DNA of 64,000 nt from Phragmites australis (lineage: Eukaryota; Streptophyta; Magnoliopsida; Poales; Poaceae): assembly GCF_958298935.1 (NCBI RefSeq), contig NC_084924.1, forward strand, positions 806,001-870,000, given 5' to 3'. A program made the translations under genes and the position numbers. Shown here in pieces: positions 22,750 through 34,969 of the stretch. The notes beneath the pieces are model-generated. The model was given only the letters and a program-made list of their open reading frames with translations, did no database searches and was not told the DNA's origin. Position 1 is the stretch's first letter. Each line of letters opens with the position of its first letter.

Positions 22750-25700
22750 ATGGCCGCCGCCGCCGCAGTGTTCCGTAACCCCGGCTCGCGCCGCCTCTTC
22801 TCCTACCCCATCTTCCGCGCCGCCGCGATCTCGGCCCCCGCGACGCTCCCTGATGCGCCGGCCCAGCCGCCGCTGATGGCTGCGAGCCTCTGGGCGAGGT
22901 CCATGGCCACATTCACCCGCACGTCAGTACTTCTTTGCCCAGATCCGCCCGTGCCCACTTGCTTCTCGGTTCCGATTCGTGTTTCCTCCATGGCTTCGTA
23001 TCATTCGTGTTTCCTCCATAGGTTCGTGTGATTGATCCGTGGTTTGAATCCGGGTGAATCTGTGGCAGGAAGCCTCATGTAAACGTCGGCACCATTGGGC
23101 ACGTAGATCACGGCAAAACCACTCTCACTGCTGCGATTACGAAGGTTGGGTGCGTTTATATAGTGATGGTTCATTGCTCGCTAGATTTCCAAACTATTAG
23201 GATGATTCGACTGCGTTCCCCCCCCCCCCCCCCCCTGCAGGTGCTAGCCGAGGCCGGGAAGGCCAAAGCGGTTGCTTTTGACGAGATCGACAAGGCTCCT
23301 GAGGAGAAAGCTAGAGGAATCACCATTGCAACAGTTGGGTCTTAGAGCATGTTTTATCTTTTGGGCCAGATGGTCTTTTTGTCTATCTTCATTTGGAGCT
23401 CAAGCAGTGATCCTTGTGGATTGTTTGTGTAGGCTCATGTGGAGTACGAGACTGCTAAAAGGCATTACGCTCATGTGGATTGCCCAGGACATGCTGATTA
23501 TGTCAAGGTAAATACTAGCTATGTTTTCTCTCTCGAGTGGAAAATTTGAGGTTTTATGAGTGAAAGTTGTTTGCATGTTAAATTGAGAATATCTGAGCGA
23601 AAGTCAGCCATCCAGAGCTATTAGATTATACACTTGTCCAGCATGCATTCTCTGTTGTTTATGATCCAAATCTATTTTGCTGTGAAAATTCTAGAACATG
23701 ATCACTGGAGCTGCTCAAATGGATGGTGGTATTCTTGTCGTGTCAGCTCCTGATGGTCCGATGCCACAAACAAAGGAGCATATTCTTCTTGCCCGACAGG
23801 TTTCAAATTCTTACTTATTTTCTAATTTGAAATGCTTCTTTCACCTGCTGTCTTTGCTGTTCTGATCAGATTAACATGTGCTTGGTTTTTAGGTTGGTGT
23901 ACCTTCACTTGTATGTTTCTTAAACAAAGTTGATGCTGTTGATGATCCTGAGTTATTAGAACTTGTAGAGATGGAGCTTCGAGGTATGCTAGCATTCATG
24001 TCTCTGCATTACTTCTATATGATTTTTGTATTTCTGTTCTAAGGTCATTTTGTTCCCTCTCATTTTCTGCAGAGCTCCTCAGTTTCTACAAGTTTCCAGG
24101 TGATGAGATTCCGATCATCCGTGGATCGGCTTTGTCGGCCTTGCAGGGTACCAACGATGAGACTGGAAAGAATGCCATTTTGAAACTAATGGATGCAGTT
24201 GATGAGTACATCCCTGATCCTGTGAGACAGCTTGATAAGCCTTTCTTGATGCCAATAGAAGATGTTTTCTCTATCCAGGTGATTAGATTTAATGATGAGT
24301 ACTACAGAATGAACTAGATATACAATTATGATGTTTCTTCTTCACTGGGATGTTTCCTTGGTCGCATTTAATCTCGAATGGTCTTTAAACCACGGAAATG
24401 AGTTGTAGTGTATTATTTAGGATGGAAGCCACTGATTCAGTGAATGCTGAGCTTTTCGGCATCCATGTATAAACACTATATATTCAGATATATGGATGTG
24501 TGAACAATTGAGTACTGTGGAGACTAAAAAACAAAACAGCAATATTCTACTCCCTTTGATTCAAGGATCCTTGTTGGTCAGTTTTTTTACCATCAATATA
24601 TAAATAATTATGTAGATTGGCAACATAAAATTGACGTTATTAGGTCCATCATGAAAAGAATACTTGAAGAATATACAGTTCTTTTTGTTTGAAATGACAT
24701 ATTGTCATAGAAATTGCTAGTCAAAGTGTCATCTTAGAGACCATGTCAATGTCCTAACTGATTTGTATTTTTGATCGGATAGACTGAGCATTAAAACAAT
24801 GCTTCAACTGTTCAGTGATAGGTGTCTACAGTACAATCTGGTGTTAGGTGATATTTGTAAATTATTTCAGGCTGAGACGTACCTTGTGTCAATTATATTG
24901 TATAATGATTTTTTTCATGTTTAATCTTTGGTGTTCTCCATATTGTGTGCACTTGATGGGTATGCTGTGGATAAATTACCCTTGCAATTATATTGTATAA
25001 TGATTTTTTTCATGTTTAATCTTTGGTGTTCTCCATATTGTGTGCACTTGATGGGTATGCTGTGGATAAATTACCCTTGCAATCCATACTCTACTTGTCC
25101 TGGAGTTATTTCCCAGTTATAATCATGTACAATTGATACCTGTGGTCTGTATGATGTTATATTCCTACATCTCTTATGGTGTAGAGACAAAGATGGGATT
25201 TTCAGTGGGCAGCCTTCAACCAAACTATGTTAGGCTAATTTGCTTACAACGTTGTGGCATCTTTAAGTGGCTTTTACACTATACAATTTCCTTTCTCGTG
25301 CTGCCATGTTTTCAATGTAATTATGGGTTGGTAAAGTTATTAGACAGTCTATTGCTCCATAAGCATCGATGGAGCAATGGGGGTTATTTTGTACTTTTAG
25401 GTTCAATTGCTCCATGAATCACCAATGACAAATTCTTGCGAAAATTTCATCATTGCCATGTACCATTTAATGATGATATCAATTAATTGTGTTTTTGTCT
25501 GCAGGGTCGTGGCACTGTTGTGACTGGTCGTGTTGAACAGGGAACAATTAAAACTGGTGAAGATGTTGAGATATTAGGGTTGACGCAAGTGAGTTAGAAT
25601 CTGACTTGCCTTTTCTTATTCCCTGAAATCCATTCATGTCGAATATATTCTGTGACATCACATGAAACTTCAAATATTTGTTTTATATAATTGTTATTGT

Positions 25701-27118
25701 ATGAATTGGGTGATTTTTTTTGGACGGGGATAATTGGGTGAATTGTTGGTTAGTGAAACTCCGTATGTTAGCAGTTAGTAGGACCTAAGGGTTCCTGAGT
25801 TCTAGACTGACCAGGTCCATGTCTTCTATTTTGGGTCATGTCATAGACTCATAGGCCTGATGGTGGACGTGGAGGGAGTGCCAGTATATGACTATACCGC
25901 CCACTTTTTACTTGGCATCTATGTTTTCGGGTGAACTGTACATGGAAGTCAATAAATAATCACAACAATATGATTTTCTACTGAGCTTTACAGTGATGGT
26001 TTCAAGTTGTTTCAAATACACACACACATTAGTTGCTGTAGCCTCTAGATGCAACACTTTGCAGAAACTGGTAGAACTAATTCCTTTGTTTTCCTTTCTC
26101 AAATTTAGTACCCACTGCACTGATACTTTGATGTGTTGTGATGAAATATATTCTTGATCACAGAGCGGTCCCTTGAAGACTACGGTTACTGGTGTTGAGA
26201 TGTTCAAAAAGATACTGGATCATGGAGAGGTAATGATGCTGAAAGCAGAATGTGCCAAGTTTTTGATTGATGCAGAGTCTCATACTTGCATCTTTGTACA
26301 GGCTGGTGACAATGTTGGTCTTCTTCTTCGTGGTCTTAAGCGTGGTGATGTAGAGCGTGGCCAGGTTAGCATTCCCGACTTTAAGTTGAACCTAGTGGAG
26401 TTTTACAAAATCTACTGAACTGATGAATCAGGAAATTGCCATACATCAATGATGCATGGTGCCGTCATCACCAAATAATGTTTGCAGTGCTTTTTTTGGT
26501 TATCTTTTGTGTTAGTTCCACAATTTGTGGTTCTCCCGTAGTAAAATTATTGCGACATCTTTTGTTGACATTGTCCTGTCATTTTCTACTATTTCAGGTG
26601 GTGTGCAAACCTGGTAGTCTGAAGACATACACAAGGTTTGAGGCAGAAATATACGTCCTGACAAAGGATGAAGGTGGTCGGCACACTGCCTTCGTCTCAA
26701 ATTACAGGCCACAGTTCTACTTCAGGACTGCCGATATCACTGGAAAAATTGAGTTGCCTGAAGACGTGAAGATGGTTTTGCCCGGTGACAATGTAACTGC
26801 AGTTTTCGAGTTGATATCACCTGTTCCTCTTGAACCAGGTAGCTACTTTGTTCTTAAAGTCAGCTTTCTTGATATAAATCGTTTCTTTTGTTAGCACATT
26901 ATGCATCTTTTTTTGTCGTGTGATGCCATTACGCAATCAAGTTTTGATTTTTCTGCGAAGGAAATTCACACTAGGGAATTTGTTATAGTGAAGATTTTGT
27001 ATCAAAATGAAAATAGCGAACATCATCACTCTTTTCATGTAACGCAGGGCAAAGATTTGCGCTGAGGGAAGGAGGGAGAACTGTTGGTGCCGGTGTCGTC
27101 TCCAAACTTATTAGCTAA
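22750..27118 (+). CDS. TUFM: Mitochondrial translation elongation factor Tu
   Basis: Twelve exons: 22750-22922, 23069-23144, 23241-23333, 23433-23507, 23695-23799, 23893-23983, 24073-24278, 25505-25588, 26164-26229, 26302-26364, 26598-26838, 27048-27118. Splice sites are GT-AG and phases agree, giving 448 codons (447 aa). Residues 1 to about 58 are Ala/Arg/Ser-rich, a likely mitochondrial presequence. Then come [20 protein letters not shown] (G1 P-loop), EEKARGITI (G2), [11 protein letters not shown] (G3), NKVD (G4) and [13 protein letters not shown] G5. Domains 2 and 3 follow ([46 protein letters not shown]). It delivers aminoacyl-tRNA to the mitochondrial ribosome using GTP. The gene appears intact. 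Its 3' part is partially duplicated at 32280-32700. Confidence 0.95.
24891..25080. repeat. Exact 95-bp tandem duplication in an EF-Tu intron
   Basis: AATTATATTGTATAATGATT starts at 24891 and again at 24986. The two 95-bp units look identical through GGATAAATTACCCTTGC. This is a recent local duplication with no coding effect. Confidence 0.93.
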
Positions 27119-27640
27119 TCTGTTTCTCCTTTCCCTTAGCAATTTAGTAAACAGATGAATGTTGATATGTTCGACCGGGCTACAAACGAGAGCGAAGAGT
27201 GAAGAAGGAACCCGTGTGCATTTTTCTTCTAATGCATGAGCAAAGCAAGTGCTGGCTGGGCTGGCCACCATTCTGAACAATGCCATTTTTTCCTTGTTGA
27301 GTTGGTGCTGTATAACACCGCAGTAGTTAGTTACTGCGTTAACGCGCTTCTTGGGCATAGCTCTGTGATTGAATAAGACAAGTGTTACCATAAGCATATT
27401 TATTGCTCATTCTTTTTTGTCAAGTTGGTCTTAAAAGGTATTTTATCGAGTGTCCTTAGAATATTGCTGTGTGGATACGTGCCTATGTGTATGTCACTCG
27501 TACCATGTGACCCTGAGAGTAAGTACTCGACGTTGGTAGTTGTACATGTTCCTCTTGCATTTACCCCTTTGTACAGGGATTTATTTGCATCTCACTATGC
27601 TTGTATATCTATCATTTTAGGGCTATAGAATACGGTGAGT
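27119..27640 (+). other. EF-Tu 3' UTR and downstream flank
   Basis: No coding region is supported. Part of this flank, from about 27385 (CATAAGCATATTTAT) to about 27530 (CCTGAGAGTAAG), recurs at about 32708-32835 behind the duplicated EF-Tu fragment. Confidence 0.6.
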
Positions 27641-27929
27641 TCCACATTTGTTACATAATATTATAGCCGCCGTTGCCCTCTCGATCCAGTCCCTTTCACG
27701 GTTGTTGTCGTCGTGCCGTTGGCTAGACACTGGTGAGTCTTCATCGTTCGATAGCTACGTAGCTCTATCTCCCTTTCCCTTCCTCCCCTGCTTCTGCTCC
27801 TGTTGTCACCTTGAGCTTCGGCTCCCATCACTACAGCCCCCCTCCCCTTCGAGCTTCAGCTCGCTACTACCGCCTCCCTTGCTGGAGCGCCCTGGGTTGC
27901 CTTCACTCTTCCTTTGGTAGCGTCTGGAC

Positions 27930-29892
27930 AACTTGGGTGCAGAGTTCTGTACTGCTGTCACCTGCAGGTGTTGTGATTGCCACCGAAGTCAGAGGTCGAC
28001 TCTTCATGTTCACGAGTTCCTCTCCCGGTTTCACCATGAGTTTGAGACTATCAGATCACAACTACTGACGCGCCGTCTGCACCCATCGCTTGATGAGGCG
28101 ATGTCTGAGGTGTGTGCTGAAGAGACGCATCTTTGAGCGGGGAGGGGGGGGGGGGTGAGCATGGCTCAGCAGTTCACCTCTTGTCATAGTAGTCGCAGAC
28201 GACACCAGAAGAGGCCCCCCTTGTTACCATCGGGGCAGGTTGTGGCGTCGAAGGAGGCTGAGGCACCTAGGGAGGTGTAAGAGTCGAAGAAGGGACTCGT
28301 GCAACCAGGACATAACACTACTCCAAGTGTGTTTTACGAAGCAGCGTGAAAAAGCATAGAAGAAGAAGACACGACGCAACGGACGATTCCCTTAGAACCC
28401 AGGAGGTGGCTCTAGTTAGTCGAGCTCTCGTTCTATGTCTGCCGCAGAGCAGGAGCTCCTTGTGTTGTTCCATTGTCTCACCACTGCAGCTTCTACCTTA
28501 GCACTCGGGACTACTGTTCAGCCTTATGGTTCCACTCCTCCTTCTCACCTAGGTATATCATCCTCATGGTTTCTTGATTCCGGTGCCTCCTTCCATATGA
28601 CTCAGGATTCGTCTCATCTATAATATATGTCGTCTCCTAGTTCACTACTTATAGTTCAGACAACACATGACACCTCCCTTCCGGTTGCAAGACGGGTCAA
28701 TCGTTCTACTTCCTCCTTTTCTATCCCTAGTATCTCTTATGTTCCTAAACTCACAATGCACCTTTTGTTCACCAGTCAGATAACTGATCACGGATGTTGT
28801 ATCATTTTTTAGGCTGACTCTTGTTGTGTTCAGGATCTTTATATTGGGCTTCTAGTGGGGACTGGTCCTAGGTGTCATGACTCTAAACGTCTCTGGGAGC
28901 TTGATTGGCTATGCCTTCCTTCAGCCACTTCGCACAATCAATCATCCAGTTCTCCTGTCTCCATGTCAGCTGCTTCCTCTACCACCACTTTTGCATAGTG
29001 ACATCGTTGTCTAGGCCATCTCTTTGGTTTTAGGCTTTCCACTTTGGTGGGTAGTGGTGTCTTAGGTCCTGTCTCTGGTGACGCTGCCCTTCATTGTACA
29101 GGATGCAAGCTTGGTAAACAACTACAATTCCCTTATCCTTTTAGTGATTATGTGTCTTAGTGTCTTGTTGATATTGTCCACTCTAATGTATGGGGGTGTG
29201 CTCCCTTCTCTTCAAAAGGGGGTCACTCCTATTATGTAATCTTTATCAATGATTATTCGAGGTTTACTTGAATCTACCTTATTTTTTCTCGTGGTCAGTT
29301 CCTTTCCATTTACTAGTCGTTTGCCATTATGATTCACACTCAGTTTGACTCTCCCATACAAGTTTTTTGTGCCGACTTTGCTGGTGAGTACATTTCAGAT
29401 GCGCATCATCGCTATATAGCTGACCAGGAAACTCTTGCTCAGTTTTTCTGCCATGGTGCCCATACTCATAATGGTATTGCTGAGCGCAAGCATCATCACA
29501 TTCTTGAGACTGCTCGTGCTCTTCTAATCTCCTCTAATCTTTCACCTTACTTTTGGGCTGAGGCTGTCTCTACGACTGTCTTACTCATTAACAGGCAACC
29601 ATCCTCTATTCTTCATGGTTGTACTCCCTATGAGCGCCTCTTTAGCAAGTCTCCTGGATACAGACACCTTTGGTGTTTTGGGTGTGTATGCTATGTTCTT
29701 CTTCCTCCTCGTGAGCGCACCAAGGTGACTGCTCAGTCTGTTGAGTATTTTTTATATATAGTTTGGAGCACAAGGGTTATTGCTGTTATGACCCTATTGC
29801 TCGTCAGATGAGGATTTCTCGGGATGTCATCTTTGATGAATCCTGTTCCTACTATACTCGTTCTTCCACCAGTACTCCTTCCACCACAGCTG

Positions 29893-29934
<42 letters not shown>

Positions 29935-31640
29935 TATTCTTCCTGATCTATATTTTTCGTTGCCATCCTCTCCTCTTCCATAACCACCATCACCAACTAC
30001 ATGCTCACAGCCGCCTTCCGCTCCACCTCCGGTTGCTTCCTCACCTCCTCTGGAGCTTCCTCCTCGTACGATCACTCACTATTAAACTCATCGATCGCGC
30101 CATATTCCTTTACCTGACTCCTCGCCATCTCTTCTCGGACCTACTCCGAAGTCTCCACCTTGGTATGATCTTTGTGATCATTGTACTATTCGACCACCTG
30201 AGTGCTTTGGCTTCACAACTGCTGCTCTTATCGATCCCACAACCTACCGAGAGGTTGTTGTCCACCAGGAGTGGCAGCATGCTACGTCTAAGGAGATTAC
30301 TGCTTTAGAGCATACTAGCACTTGGGATATTGTTCCTCTACCAACCCATGCCACTCCTATCACTTGCAAGTGGGTCTACAAGATCAAGACTCGCTCTGAT
30401 GGCTCTCTTGAGCGCTACAAGGTTCGTCTTATGCCCCGTAATTTTCAGCAGGAGCACGTTTGTGACTATGATGAGATTTTTGCTTCAATTGCTCACATGA
30501 CCACTATTCGAACTCTTCTGGCTGTTGCCTCTGTTCGCCAGTGATCCATGTCTTAGCTAGACGTCAAGAATGCCTTCCTTAATGGCGAGCTGCGTGAGGA
30601 GGTCTACATGCAGCCACCTCCAGGGTACTCTATCCCTGATGGCATGTTGTTTCGTCTGCGTCGCTCTCTTTACGGCCTCAAGCAGGCTCCTAGGACCTGG
30701 TTTGAGCGTTTTTCTTGGATTGTCACTGACGATGGCTTTCAGCCCAGTGACCATGACCTTACTCTCTTTGTTCACACTTTCTCTCATGGTCGCACGCTTC
30801 TTCTTCTCTATGTTGATGACATGATTATCACTGGTGATGATTCTCAATTCATTGATTTTGTGAAGAAGCGCCTCAGTGGTATGTTCTTGATGTCTAACTT
30901 GGGCCCTCTTTGGTACTTCCTTGGGATTGAGTTTCCTGCCACACCTGATGACATCTACCTCTCCCAAGAGAAGTATATTTAGGATCTTATTGCTCGAGCT
31001 GCTCTCACCGATCATCGCACAGTTGATACACTCATGGAGCTTGGTGTTCATCTCCGCTCCACTGATGGTGAGCCTCTCGTTGAGCCCACTCGTTATCGTC
31101 ATCCTGTTGGGAGTCTTGTCTACCTTAGGATCACTCATCCGGACATTTCTCACTGTTCACATCCTCAACCACTTTGTGTCTACTCCCTCTCAGCTCCACA
31201 ACACACACCTCCTCTGTGTTGTGTGATATCTTTGTGGCACCATTTCCCGTCATCTTTTCTTCCCTCGCTCCAGTTTCCTCTAGCTCCAGGCGTATTTTGA
31301 TACGACCTGTGCTAGTGATCACTCTGGTCATCGCTCTCTCTCTCTCTCTGCCTATTGTGTTTTCCTTGGGTCCTCCCTAATTGCCTGAAAGACCAAGAAG
31401 CAGACAACAATTTCCCATTCGAGTGCAGAGGCTGAGTTGCGGACCATGGTACTTTGACATCTGAGGTCACCTGGCTTCGGTGGTTCCTTATGGATTTTGG
31501 TGTGTCGAATACAGCACCCACTCCTCTTTTATCTAAGAGCATTAGTGCAATTAGTATTGCTCGATGCACATTTGTTACAGATGTGACTACTATGTGTAGG
31601 TTGTTGACGGATGACGATTATCAGTCACGCACGATCTTTG
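27930..31640 (+). pseudogene. Decayed Ty1/copia gag-pol remnant
   Basis: Ordered fragments in shifting frames. Gag-like FLSRFHHEFETIRSQLLTRR lies near 28020-28080. The protease region with WFLDSGASFHMT is near 28569. The integrase core follows, with a GIAERKHHHILETARALL block near 29473. Reverse transcriptase includes KWVYKIKTRSDGSLERYK near 30370, DVKNAFLNGELREEVYMQPP near 30560 and the YVDDM motif near 30811. RNase H pieces are near 31425-31560. Stop codons and frameshifts interrupt every module, and a CT microsatellite (29893-29930) has expanded between integrase and reverse transcriptase. No LTRs were recognised at either side. The remnant sits within the 3' flank of EF-Tu. Confidence 0.85.
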
Positions 31641-32278
31641 CTGCTTGTATGGGTGGATGATTGGTTAAGTAAGCATCATTGATGAACAAGTGAGCAAGAG
31701 AATAGTGTTGACGCATGCATTGTAGCTCTGACATAGTAGTATTGAAGTGCTTGTGTGAAAAATCTGGTTTCTTTTTACTTGGCCAATGTGGTACAACAAA
31801 TAGTCAAAAGTTGAAAGAACTAGGCTGGAGGTTCAGCCAGCTTCCAATGTAGCTGTTAGTCCTACTCTGTTCTAAGTGCTGCTGTGGACGGGTTGCTGAA
31901 GAAGGTAGAGGTCATCTCTGTGTCCTCAGGACGGAGTGCTTGATCATGGCATAATGTCAAAGGTCCTTGCCCATCTTCAGAGAATTGGGGAGCTTGGCCT
32001 TAATGATCAAAGCATCTGGTCCTGGTGGTAAATAACTACGTGACTCGCCTGTGTAGAATAAAACACTAGTATCCTTGATGCACTCTAGCAATTGCTAAAA
32101 AACTCGACAATTGTAGTGCGTAATGAGCCAGGATATATATAAACAGAGAGTAAAATGAGCACAATGCAGGGAAAACACATTGATATATAGACCTACATTT
32201 CCATTTGGACGTCATCTATCCTTCCTGTGAAAAGGATGGTTCACAAAAGTCACCCGATAAAAATCTATCAAGCATAAG
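31641..32278. other. Flank between the copia remnant and the EF-Tu duplicate
   Basis: No gene is supported. GATGAACAAGTGAGCAAGAGAA at about 31682 resembles GATGAACAGGTGAGCTAGAGAA at about 32913, and both are followed some distance later by GAAGGTAGAGG. It thus looks like the distal flank of the first EF-Tu copy, separated from it by the copia insertion. Confidence 0.45.
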
Positions 32279-32840
32279 GACTTTAAGTGGAACCTAGAGA
32301 AGTTCTAGCAAAATCTACTGAACTGATGAACCAGGAAATTGCCGTGCATCAATGATGCATGGTTCCGTGATCACCAAATAATATTTGCAGTGTTTTTTTG
32401 GAGATCTTTGGTGTTAGTTCCAGAACGGCTGGTTCTCCCATAGTAAAATTCTTGCCACCTCTTTTGTTGACGTTCTCCTGTCATTTTCTACTCTCTCAGG
32501 TGGTGTGCAAAAGGTTTGAGGCAGAGATATACGTCCTGACAAAGGATGAAGGTGGTCGGCACACTGCCATCGTCTCAAATTATAGGTCACAGTTCTACTT
32601 CAGGACTGCTGATATTAACGGAAAAATTGAGTTGCCTGAAGACGTGAAGATGGCTTTTCCCGGTGACAGTGTAACAGCAGTTTTCGAGTTGATATAAGAC
32701 AATATCATCATAAGCATATTTATGATTGGTTTTTGTTTGTCGGCATGGTCTTGGAGGCATTTTTGTCCACTGTACTTTGTTGCTGTGCGTATAAATGTAT
32801 CACTTTCACCGTATGATACTGAGAGTAAGCGCTTCAGTTG
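32279..32840 (+). pseudogene. Partial tandem duplicate of the EF-Tu 3' end
   Basis: From about 32279 the sequence follows EF-Tu intron 10 (compare AATCTACTGAACTGATGAA at 26409 and 32312), then the exon 11 equivalent from about 32502. That exon encodes [20 protein letters not shown] and VTAVFELI. Relative to the parent, the stretch encoding PGSLKTYT at the exon start is deleted and the frame ends in TAA right after the VFELI codons. Sequence then jumps to the equivalent of the parental 3' flank (ATAAGCATATTTAT). Retained intron sequence shows it arose by DNA duplication and not retrotransposition. It cannot encode a useful protein. Confidence 0.85.
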
Positions 32841-34147
32841 ATGCAACGCGTGACCGTAAGTCATTTCATGATGTTTGCTGCTTGAATGTATCAATGTTTG
32901 GTTGGGTTACTGTGATGAACAGGTGAGCTAGAGAACAGATTATAGCCATATAATACAGGATTTAAGGGCGGAACCAGTCATGTGCTAAGTCCTGTTCCAA
33001 TTGCCCAGTGAATTTGTTTCTGGAGAAGGTAGAGGCTTGTTCAGTGAGGTATATGTTGAGAAATATAAAAACTTGTGCATATATGATTTATCTTAGCCGT
33101 CTATTCTTTCCACCGGATACTTATCCATATCTTGATTCTCTCACCTACTTACGATTTTTTCATTTACCTCTTTAATATAAATCTTAATGCAAATGAATGT
33201 TCCTGATAAGCCGTGTGTGAGCATGCCCATGTGAAAATTTTCATGAAGGTATATGTTTCGTCGAATGTTGAGGATGGAATAATTCTGTGTATTAGTAGTA
33301 GGAAGAATGACTGATGCCTGACGCTGCTGGTACTGCTATTCTGCGACCTTTCAAGTCTACGATGGCATCATCGCTAGCTCTTGCTCGGCGGCATTGAATG
33401 CAATTGTTGTAAGTAATCGCGATGGAGTCACCGATTCATTGCAAGAAGAAGCAGAAACAGTAAATCCGATCCCTTTGCATCCTGAAGCGTGCATGATCCT
33501 TCTATGCAATGTAATGTATTTTGAGAGAGAGAGAGCTCGCCATCACGGTGATATATAGGATTCGGCAGTCGATCGATTATGCTTATGATAATTGACCACC
33601 AGACACGCAGGCATTCCCTCAATTCTCTACGAATAGCTAGCGTCAGATCAGAGCACTCGATCGTTCTCTGCAATCGATGCAGATGCAGATGCAGATGCGA
33701 TGCCATGGCCTAATCGAGATCATGGCTTCTCTCTAAAAAACCGAGATCATGGCTGCTCTGACAGGTTTATTGTAGCTATGCATGGGCCGGATTTGGGGTG
33801 GTGGTGGTCGGCCTCTGCAAGCTTAGAAGGAAGCAAAGCAGTGGCATGGCTCAGATGGCATTGCGCCGTAATTAAGCAAGCGCGCTTGGGGCTCGCGGTC
33901 GCGGAAGCGCTGTCGGTTAATCAATCCGATTCCCACGCGCAAGTCCAACCGACTCCTACTGCATGGGAGCGCGACAATTGAATTGATCCATCAGCGTATA
34001 TAGCCAGCGCCGCCGCCGGAGGCAGCAGCCCTCCCGTCTCTTTCTTTCTTTCTTTCTGTACGACGATCGCATCAATCCATCCACCCAAAACCCTAGCAGG
34101 AGAAGGAGGAGGAGGAGGAGAGGGAGCTGCAGAGAAGATCGAGAGCG
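32841..34147. other. Intergenic and promoter region of the Agenet-like gene
   Basis: No supported coding region. GATATATAGG near 33550 and GTATATAGCC near 33994 are TATA-like; the second lies about 150 bp before the next start codon, with a CTTT-rich leader at 34037-34060. Confidence 0.5.
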
Positions 34148-34969
34148 ATGTCGCCGCCGCAGTTTCCCTCCACGCGAGTCAAGCTCAGGCCCGGCGGCGA
34201 CCGCCCCGTCACGGCCGGCAAGAAGCCGTCTTTTCTTTCGCCCGTCGCGACGCCGACCAAGAAGTTCGCTCGCCCGACGTCCACGCCCGACCTCTCCACC
34301 GCCAGGCCGCGCCCGCCCGCCAAGGTCGTTACGGTGCCCTCGACGCCCGCCGTCGCGTCACTAGCCGAGAAGATGGCTCGTCCGGCGCCGCACTCGCACA
34401 TCCTGACGGCCCCGTCCGCCGCCGGGACGCACCAGCATTCGACGCCCAACCTCGTGGCGCACTCCGCCGCCAGGCCCCGCCCGCCGTGCACCTCCAAGGC
34501 CACGGCACCTACTACGCCCGACGTCGCGACCCCGGCCGAGAAGGCCTCTCGCCCGACGGCGCCCTTTGCGGCCAGCGCGCCGCGACCGTCATCCAAGACG
34601 ACAGCATCGACGACGCATGGAGCGAGGAGGCCGGCGGCGCGTCCGGCGTACGAGTTCATGGCTCCGCGCGGCGCCGAGAGCGTGCACCCGGCGAGGCGTC
34701 TTGCGCCCGGGACCGCCGTCTATGTGCGCACGAGGTTCTTGCAGCTCACCGAGAAGTGCTGCCTCATGATCTGGCTGCCGGCGAGGGTCGTCTCCTCCCC
34801 CGACGCCTACCAGTGCACCGTCAAGTATGCCGCCGACCTCAACCCCATGTTCGCCGGCAAGATGGTACGCATGCCCACCCACAACATTCGTGAGCGCGCC
34901 GCCGCCGCCGCCAAGACCGAGCCAAGAAAGATGGCAACAGCGCCGGAGGCAAAAGACACCTCATTGTGA
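34148..34969 (+). CDS. Uncharacterised Pro/Ala-rich protein with Agenet/Tudor-like C-terminus
   Basis: Single-exon frame of 273 codons. The start follows a CT-rich leader (GAGAGCGATGTCGCC) and a TATA-like box at 33994. Residues 1-185 are low complexity: repeated short blocks with ARPRPP, TPDVATPAEKASRPT and similar, poor in hydrophobic residues and probably disordered. Residues of about 190-255 look folded. They read PGTAVYVRT, then MIWLPARVVSSPDAYQCTVKY and later KMVRMPTHNIRER. This resembles the plant Agenet/Tudor pattern (GxxVEVxx, WxPAxVV, VxY, IRP). Agenet proteins bind chromatin or RNA partners; any such role here is inference. Codon GC content fits an expressed grass gene. It could be lineage-specific. 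Confidence 0.6.
   Translation: MSPPQFPSTRVKLRPGGDRPVTAGKKPSFLSPVATPTKKFARPTSTPDLSTARPRPPAKVVTVPSTPAVASLAEKMARPAPHSHILTAPSAAGTHQHSTPNLVAHSAARPRPPCTSKATAPTTPDVATPAEKASRPTAPFAASAPRPSSKTTASTTHGARRPAARPAYEFMAPRGAESVHPARRLAPGTAVYVRTRFLQLTEKCCLMIWLPARVVSSPDAYQCTVKYAADLNPMFAGKMVRMPTHNIRERAAAAAKTEPRKMATAPEAKDTSL

Noticed and set aside
27648..27930. Short frames before the copia remnant as a separate gene
   Set aside because: Ser/Leu/Pro-rich without domains; may be part of the decayed element but cannot be assigned.
34093..34659. Minus-strand 188-codon frame opposite the Agenet-like gene
   Set aside because: Shadow of a GC-rich sense frame; the sense strand has the better leader, TATA position and domain.
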